From NCBI GenBank assembly GCA_021442155.1, contig CM038220.1, positions 77,053,817-77,117,816 on the forward strand: a DNA stretch of 64,000 nt, given 5' to 3'. This DNA is from Cymbidium sinense. Taxonomy: Eukaryota > Streptophyta > Magnoliopsida > Asparagales > Orchidaceae. Positions 58,691-64,000 of the stretch are shown one piece after another. The first letter of the stretch is position 1. The number at the start of each line of letters is the position of its first letter. The notes under the pieces were generated by a model. The model did not search any database, was not told the origin of the DNA, and saw only the letters and a program-made list of their open reading frames with translations. The translations under genes and the position numbers were made by a program.

Positions 58691-61397
58691 AAGGGTATTT
58701 TGGGAAAAATAAGAAATTCTAGATGAAAACTTGTCCAAATAGACTCATTTTTACATCGATTCATACCAAAAAACTTCTATTTTCTAAATGGGATGATATA
58801 AAACATAAAATGCAGGATTATCTAGGATTAATTCCTAAAATCATGCAAATAATCATCACAATTGAAGGATCCTAAGGCCAGCTATAGTTTGGAAAAATTT
58901 ACCTTGATGGAGATGTTTTTTGGTGGCGGTGAAGATCTGAGCGAGCTCCTAGGTGCAAGAGAGAGCTTTGGAATGAGTGTAGTCTTCGCTTTCACTTCGG
59001 AATGATGTATTTCTCAGTGCTTGCCATTTCCTCACTAGAATCCACCCGGTTTTGATGTTTTTGGCTCAAGAGAGGTGGGGAAGTGGTGGCTGGTTGCTTT
59101 GGGGAGCTCTTGGGGGCTAAATAGTGGTAGGAGGAAGAGGAATGAAGCCTCATTTCTCCTTCCTTTAATAGTGGCAGAAAATCCACACTTTTTTAAATTT
59201 TTTGGCTCAAAAGTGTTGTCATTTTTCTTGGGGTGGTTGGGATGGATGATGGATTGGATGAAAACTTTAGATTTTGCTCCAAAGTCCTCTCTTGCTTCCA
59301 TATGATTAGCTCCATTAAATGCCATGGATGGGGGGAGTTGAATGCATGTGATGGGTGGAACTAAATGAAGTTGGGTGGAATCCTATGTGAGGGAGGATCC
59401 ATGAAGAATTTAATTGGGCTGGGTTGATTTTGGGCTAATCTAAAATGGGTTTGGGTCAGATTTGATCAGCCCCCAATGGGTCATGACTTGGCTTCAAGGG
59501 ATTTGGCTCAATTTAGGTCATATGGGTCATATACCAATTGATCAAATTAGGTCAAACCAAAGCTTAGGTTAGATTCAAATGATAATTTGAAGAGTTTTGG
59601 TATGATTAATTTGATTTAATTTATCTTAGAATTAATTTTGGCTCATTTGGAATCAAATGAGTCAAATGGGTCAAGTTGACCAATTTGACCAAAATTGGTC
59701 AAATTAGCTTGGGTTATGGGTTGGTTCATGTTCAATTGGCTAATTGAAGATGAATGTGATCTTTGGCTTGATTAAATTTGGATTTAATTTGAATTTTGGC
59801 TAATTTGATCCTTTAGGTCAATTTGGGCTAGGTTGGGTCAAGCTAACCAATTGGTCAAATTAGACTCAATTATGGCTTTGGTCAAGTTTAATAATAAAAT
59901 TGAAATGAACTTGAGCCATTGGTTACAATCAATTTTGGTTAGATCATGATTTGACCTAATTTGGTCTTTTAGGCCAATTTGGGTCAACTTGGATCGAATG
60001 GCCAATTGGGCTTGGCTTGACTCAATTGGTGATCAAGTCATATTTAATTATTTACTTTGGATTGATTTAAATCATTGGTTTCAATCAATTTGGTGTAGGA
60101 TGAGTTTTGGCTAGTTTTGGTTCATTTAGGCTAAGGGTTGACTTGGTTAAATGACTAAGTTAACTTAGTTTGACCTAATTGATTGCAATTGATCATCCTG
60201 GGGTGATTAACAATCATGGTGAAAGTTTTTGGTGAGCTTGGTTCAATCCAATTTGGGTTGGATTAGAAGTTGGCTCAAATGGGTCCTTTAGGTCACTTTG
60301 GGTCAAGTGGACCTAAGTGGGTCAATTGGTTTGGTTTTGGTTTGATTTTAGTTTAGTTGAACATATATATGATCCTTAGATTGAAATATAAATTCAATGA
60401 CAATCAATTTGGAGTCCAATAGGTTTTGGATCAATTGAAAGTTTTAAGTCAAAAGGGCTAAGTTAGGCTTGAATTGGGTTGACTTGAATTTGGTTTGGTG
60501 ATTGTAGGTTTTATTTATATTTGGATAAATGATTGAATGAATGATTGATTCAATAGAAAATCCATTAGTTTTGACTTGATTTGGATAGAATTTGGCTAAG
60601 TCCAAAAAATTAGCTTAAAGGGCTTATATTGAGTTTGGATTTGATTTTTGATATAGTTTGGGTCATTCGAATTTGGATTTCATTTATATTTGTAAATATA
60701 AATGAAGGAATAATTGATTTATGAATAAATCAATTGAGTTTGATTTGATCTAAAGGGAGTTTTGGCTAAGCTTATGAATGTGGTTCATATGGCTTAGGAA
60801 GGGTCTTAGGATCTAAATTTGATTTTTGGTTTCAATCATTTGGAGTCAAATTTGAAATTATATTTGGAATTTCAATTTTTATTTGTGGTTTGGTTTGAGA
60901 TTTAAATATGGGTTCAATTTGAGAAGGTGTATATGGAGTGGGTTTAGGCTATATGATATGTGATTTTCTTAAGCCCTAAGGCATAGCCTAATCCTATGAT
61001 TAATCTTTCTAAGTCTCTAGGCTTAAGTTAAGTGTTCACCTAATCACTAGAAGGGTCTTATGACTAAGGAGCTCTTAGTGTCTAGAAGAGTCCTAAGTCT
61101 AAGAAGAGGAGGTTAAGAGCTGACTCCAAAAGTGAGGTCAACAAAAGGACCGCCAATAGGTGTGGTGTAACTGACAAGGCACACCGCAGGTATTGGTGTT
61201 GACCGAAATGATCAACAACATCCAGAAGACTACAAACACTAATGAAAAATGATCTATACCTAAGCCTAAGAGGTAGATAGGATCATGATCTTAGTGCGAT
61301 GCAACTCTCTTTATGCCAAGGGCATAAGAGGGCAAGAAGGAATCTATTGGGGATTGAGTACATGAACCTTCCACTAGGAAAGCAGGTTAAAGTTATC

Positions 61398-61790
61398 CAC
61401 TGAGGGATAAGAATTTAAGTTTGATTGTGAATATGATTAGTTTGGGTGTGTATCCACTAGGGATAAGAATCTATAATCTGATGGGGATCAAGATCGAATT
61501 AATTTTAAATTTTTTATTTTAATTGATGTGGAGGAATATCCGCTAGGGATAAGAATTTGATTGGATTTCTTTGATTTATTTGATTAGACTCCACTAGGGA
61601 GGTTGGTTTAATTTATTATAGCTCCACTAGGGAGAAGGGTTCAAGATTGAGGGCATATCTACTGGAGATGTACACTTGATTTAATTTGTTTGATTTAGAT
61701 CTAGGTTCCACTAGGGAGGCTAATTTGATTTGCACCTCACTGGGGAGAAATATAGCTTGTTTGATATGTTTAATTTGACTCCACTGGGGA
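61398..61790 (+). repeat. Nine PBS-like motifs (TCCACTRGGGA) in E3 3' region
   Basis: Plus-strand copies of TCC(A/G)CTRGGGA-type motifs occur near 61,397, 61,453, 61,529, 61,589, 61,622, 61,655, 61,704, 61,733 and 61,777, some followed by GGTTGG, others by TAAGAAT. The last reads GACTCCACTGGGGA (61,777-61,790), nearly the PBS core GACTCCGCTGGGGA. Because E3 is on the minus strand, its RNA carries the complement of the PBS. Confidence 0.75.
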
Positions 61791-61833
61791 GGTTGGTTTT
61801 GAATTTATTTTGTTATGTGTTTGATGATGGACT

Positions 61834-62773
61834 ACACTAAGAAGGAGCTACGGGCCTTGCCTATCTTAGATTTATAAGTCCAAAGGAGTAGTCTACCACC
61901 ATAAGGTAGGTCTATCTGACTTCGACAAGGGGTTGCCTTTTGGTGTGCAACAACTATACTAGGAAGAAAGCATAGCTGACTTACATCTTCCAAAGTAGGT
62001 TTCAGCTATTGGGGTGATCTATCGATTACGCAACAAATCGAATCCTACCTAAGGTGACTACTAAGTGACATCGTTGGGTGTCTTACCTCAACTGAAGAGT
62101 AGTCCTGATGATTAATTTGATTTATATTGATTTGATTTGAATTGATTTAATTTAATTTGAGGTGTTATGTTGTTGACCATGTTGGCGTGCGATGGACCCA
62201 CTGAGAAGGAGCTACATCAGCCTTGACTTATCTCAGATTTACAAGTCCAAAGGGGTAGTCTACTAGCCACATGGAAGGATAATCCGACCTAAGGATTGCC
62301 TTTCGGTGTGCAATGACTATACTAGAAAGAAAATATAGTATACTTACATATTCTAAAGTAGGGATCAGCCGTTGGGGTAATCTGCCAATGGCACAACAAA
62401 TCAATCCCGACCTATGGCGACTATTTGAGTGAATGCCACTGTGGACTCATATCGACTCAAGAATAGTAAAAATTAATTTAATTTTAGATGGACCCTGTCA
62501 ATGTGCAATGGATCTACTAAGAAGGAGCTAATATCATCATAGACCTATATTAAGTTTACAAATCCAAAGTAATAGTCTACCTTCCATTAGGTAGAACTAA
62601 CCAACCTAAGGGGTGCCTTCCATTTTGCAATGGTCAAGTTAGGAAGAAAGCACGGGGACTCGCATCTTTCTAAACAAGGAACCATTGGGGTGATCGGTCG
62701 TTTGCGCAACAAATCGGGCCCAACCTAGGGTTGCCCATCGATTTGCAATGATTGTGCTGGAAATAGTGAGTAA
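61834..62773 (-). repeat. Threefold ~320-360 bp repeat in E3 3' region
   Basis: Plus-strand unit starts near 61,834, 62,193 and 62,509 (A-C-C/T-AC-T/AGAGAAGGAGCTA). Each unit holds a CCAAAGG-GTAGTCTAC segment, a GGTGTGCAA-type segment, CTAGGAAGAAA and a CGCAACAAATCG-type end. The last is cut by S3. E2 has one such unit at 49,140-49,315, so copy number differs between elements. Confidence 0.8.
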
Positions 62774-64000
62774 TTGTTGACTTCATTTTTAGAATGAGCT
62801 CTCAACACCTCCATCTTAGACATATGACTCCTCTTTGACTTTAAGAGTTCCTTAGTCTTAAGACCATCTAGTGATTAGGTGGGCACTCCCCTAGCCCTAG
62901 AAGACTTAGAAGAGTTAGCCATAGGAATAGGTTATGCCTTAGGGGTGTTAGGAAAACCTCCTACCCTTAGCTTAAACCTTTCCTCACTTTTCCTCCTTCA
63001 AGTCAAACTCCAATTCAATTCTATTAGATTTTCTTCAAAAAATCAAATCAATTCCATGATTGAGATCCATGATTGAAATCCATGATTGAAACCCATGATC
63101 AAAATCCATCAAAATTTCTAAGTTCAATTTTCCTAAGTCCTTAATCCTCCCTTAAGGACTTATTCTAAATCAAAATCTAAACCTACTCAAATCTTTGAGA
63201 TTTTCTCATGATCCATTTATATTCTTATTTTTACTCTTATATATAAACAAATATAAATTCAAACCCATCAAATCAAACTCAAAATTCCAAATCAATTCAT
63301 GAAAATTTTCTTAAGTCCCTTTAATTTTTCATTAAAGAACTTAGCTAAAATCAACTCTAAATCTTGATCAAACCTATTCAAATCCTTGGGATTTTCTCAA
63401 AAATTATTTATATTCTCATTTATATTCACATATATAAATGAAATATAAATATAAATTAATCAAAACAAAGGCAAAAATTAAATTCCAAATTTAAAATCCT
63501 TGAAATTCCCTTAAATCCCTTAATTTTTGATTAATGGATTTAACCTAAACTTTGATCAAACCTACTCAAATTCATGAGATTTTTTCAAAACTTATTTATA
63601 TTCTCATTTATATTCTCATATATAAATTAAATATAAATATAAATCAATTAAATCTAATTCAAAAATTAAATTTCAAATTAAAAATTATCTTAAATCCTTT
63701 AAATTCCCTTTAATGGATTTAACCCAAATTATGATTAAAACACTTCAAATCCTTGAAATTTTCTAGTGATCAATTTATATTCTCATTTATATTCTCATAT
63801 ATAAATGAAATATAAATTCAAATAATCAAAACCAACTCCAAAAATCAAACTCAAATCCACTCAAAATCAAATCTAAGCCTTTCAAGTCAAAATTTTGAAC
63901 TTTGTCAAATCATCTTCAAATCAAGCCAAATCCTTGATTTTCTCTCATGGTTCAATCAATCCTACAATCATGAGCTCATATATAAATCCAAACTTCAATC
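62774..64000 (+). mobile_element. S3: LTR start inserted in E3, runs off the window
   Basis: Starts TGTTGACTTCATTTTTAGAA and follows the LTR family: first block with CTTAGTCTTAAGACC, four subrepeats (63,215-63,815), then the CAATCATGAGCTCATATATA segment, which closely matches S1 near 7,340. It resembles S1 more than the E2 LTRs. Whether it is a solo LTR or the 5' LTR of a full element cannot be told. The open frame 62,879-63,076 is a chance frame. Confidence 0.85.

Larger units (their letters stand above)
55436..61143 (-). mobile_element. E3 3' LTR (minus strand), divergent, truncated
   Basis: In element sense it starts at 61,143 (TGTTGACCTCACTTTTGGAG, like E1) preceded by the same internal end as E2. 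It holds one subrepeat (near 60,680), the TTGACC zone (60,330-59,500), a short gene-like-free stretch and the GC-rich module (58,690-58,420), then diverges. 58,380-58,260 still aligns loosely with 13,340-13,200 of E1. From about 57,900 down to 55,436 the DNA is extremely AT-rich (TTAATTA, TTTGATT) and I infer it is the rest of a divergent LTR, with lower confidence. Open frames at 58,412-58,738 and 58,992-59,325 overlap on both strands, match no family I know, and are taken as LTR chance frames. Confidence 0.6.
61144..62773 (-). mobile_element. E3 3' internal region (minus strand)
   Basis: Non-coding tail of element E3 between pol (outside, or lost) and its 3' LTR. In element sense it begins inside a threefold repeat (62,773-61,834), then a zone of repeated short motifs (61,790-61,398), then ends with the segment TCAGTTACACCACACC, then TATTGGCGGTCCTTT at the LTR. 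The last ~45 bases match the end of E2 (49,770-49,813). No ORF of note. S3 interrupts it at 62,774. Confidence 0.75.

Noticed and set aside
58412..59325. Small host genes in the GC-richer part of the E3 LTR
   Set aside because: Open frames overlap on both strands, no domain is recognisable, and the segment occupies the position of the GC-rich LTR module.
1..64000. tRNA, rRNA or organellar insertions
   Set aside because: No stretch with the composition or conserved motifs of these was seen on either strand; small or divergent ones cannot be excluded without a search.

Overview
The window is plant nuclear DNA of the gene-poor, repeat-rich kind. It is AT-rich and made almost entirely of old, nested copies of one family of very large Ty3/gypsy LTR retrotransposons. 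The order gag, protease, reverse transcriptase, RNase H, second (archaeal-like) RNase H, integrase, together with the primer-binding site TGGCGACTCCGCTGGGGA, places the family in the plant Tat lineage (the Ogre-like group). I cannot name the species. I see no host gene, rRNA, tRNA or CRISPR array. Every coding stretch is a broken retrotransposon reading frame.

Layout. (1) 1-15,585, minus strand: 5' part of element E1, with an ORF1-like relic (1-1,448), a leader with a hairpin repeat array, a perfect PBS (3,508-3,525), and a ~6.5 kb 5' LTR (3,534-6,113 plus 11,620-15,585). That LTR is split by a plus-strand LTR, S1 (6,114-11,619), flanked by the 5-bp duplication AAGCT. (2) 15,586-17,126, minus strand: pol tail of an older element, E0 (integrase C-terminus and 3' flank). 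(3) 17,127 to about 55,435, plus strand: element E2, the main feature. Its ~7.6 kb 5' LTR (17,127-18,655 plus 24,854-30,905) is interrupted by a minus-strand LTR fragment F (18,656-24,853). After it come the PBS (30,914), a 2.6 kb leader with about 23 hairpin repeats, ORF1, gag (interrupted at codon level by LTR S2, 36,511-43,647, flanked by CGCAT), protease, a Lys/Glu- and RG-rich linker, RT, RNase H, archaeal-like RNase H, integrase, a 3' region, and a 3' LTR truncated near 55,435. (4) About 55,436-62,773, minus strand: 3' LTR and 3' internal end of a fourth element, E3. (5) 62,774-64,000, plus strand: start of another LTR, S3, inserted in E3.

With the nested insertions removed, E2 would have been about 27 kb (two ~7.6 kb LTRs and ~11.8 kb of internal DNA), very large even for this lineage. 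All copies are dead: stops and frameshifts are scattered through gag and pol, and the first Asp of the E2 integrase triad reads as Asn.

The most unusual structure is in the leader: tens of tandem units, each an inverted repeat with a near-constant loop and arms that change sequence while staying complementary. Also notable are sequences complementary to the PBS near the 3' end of the internal region, dense TTGACC (W-box core) clusters in every LTR, and the lack of a purine-rich tract before the 3' LTRs. Boundaries are by eye and good to about 10 bp unless a target-site duplication fixes them.
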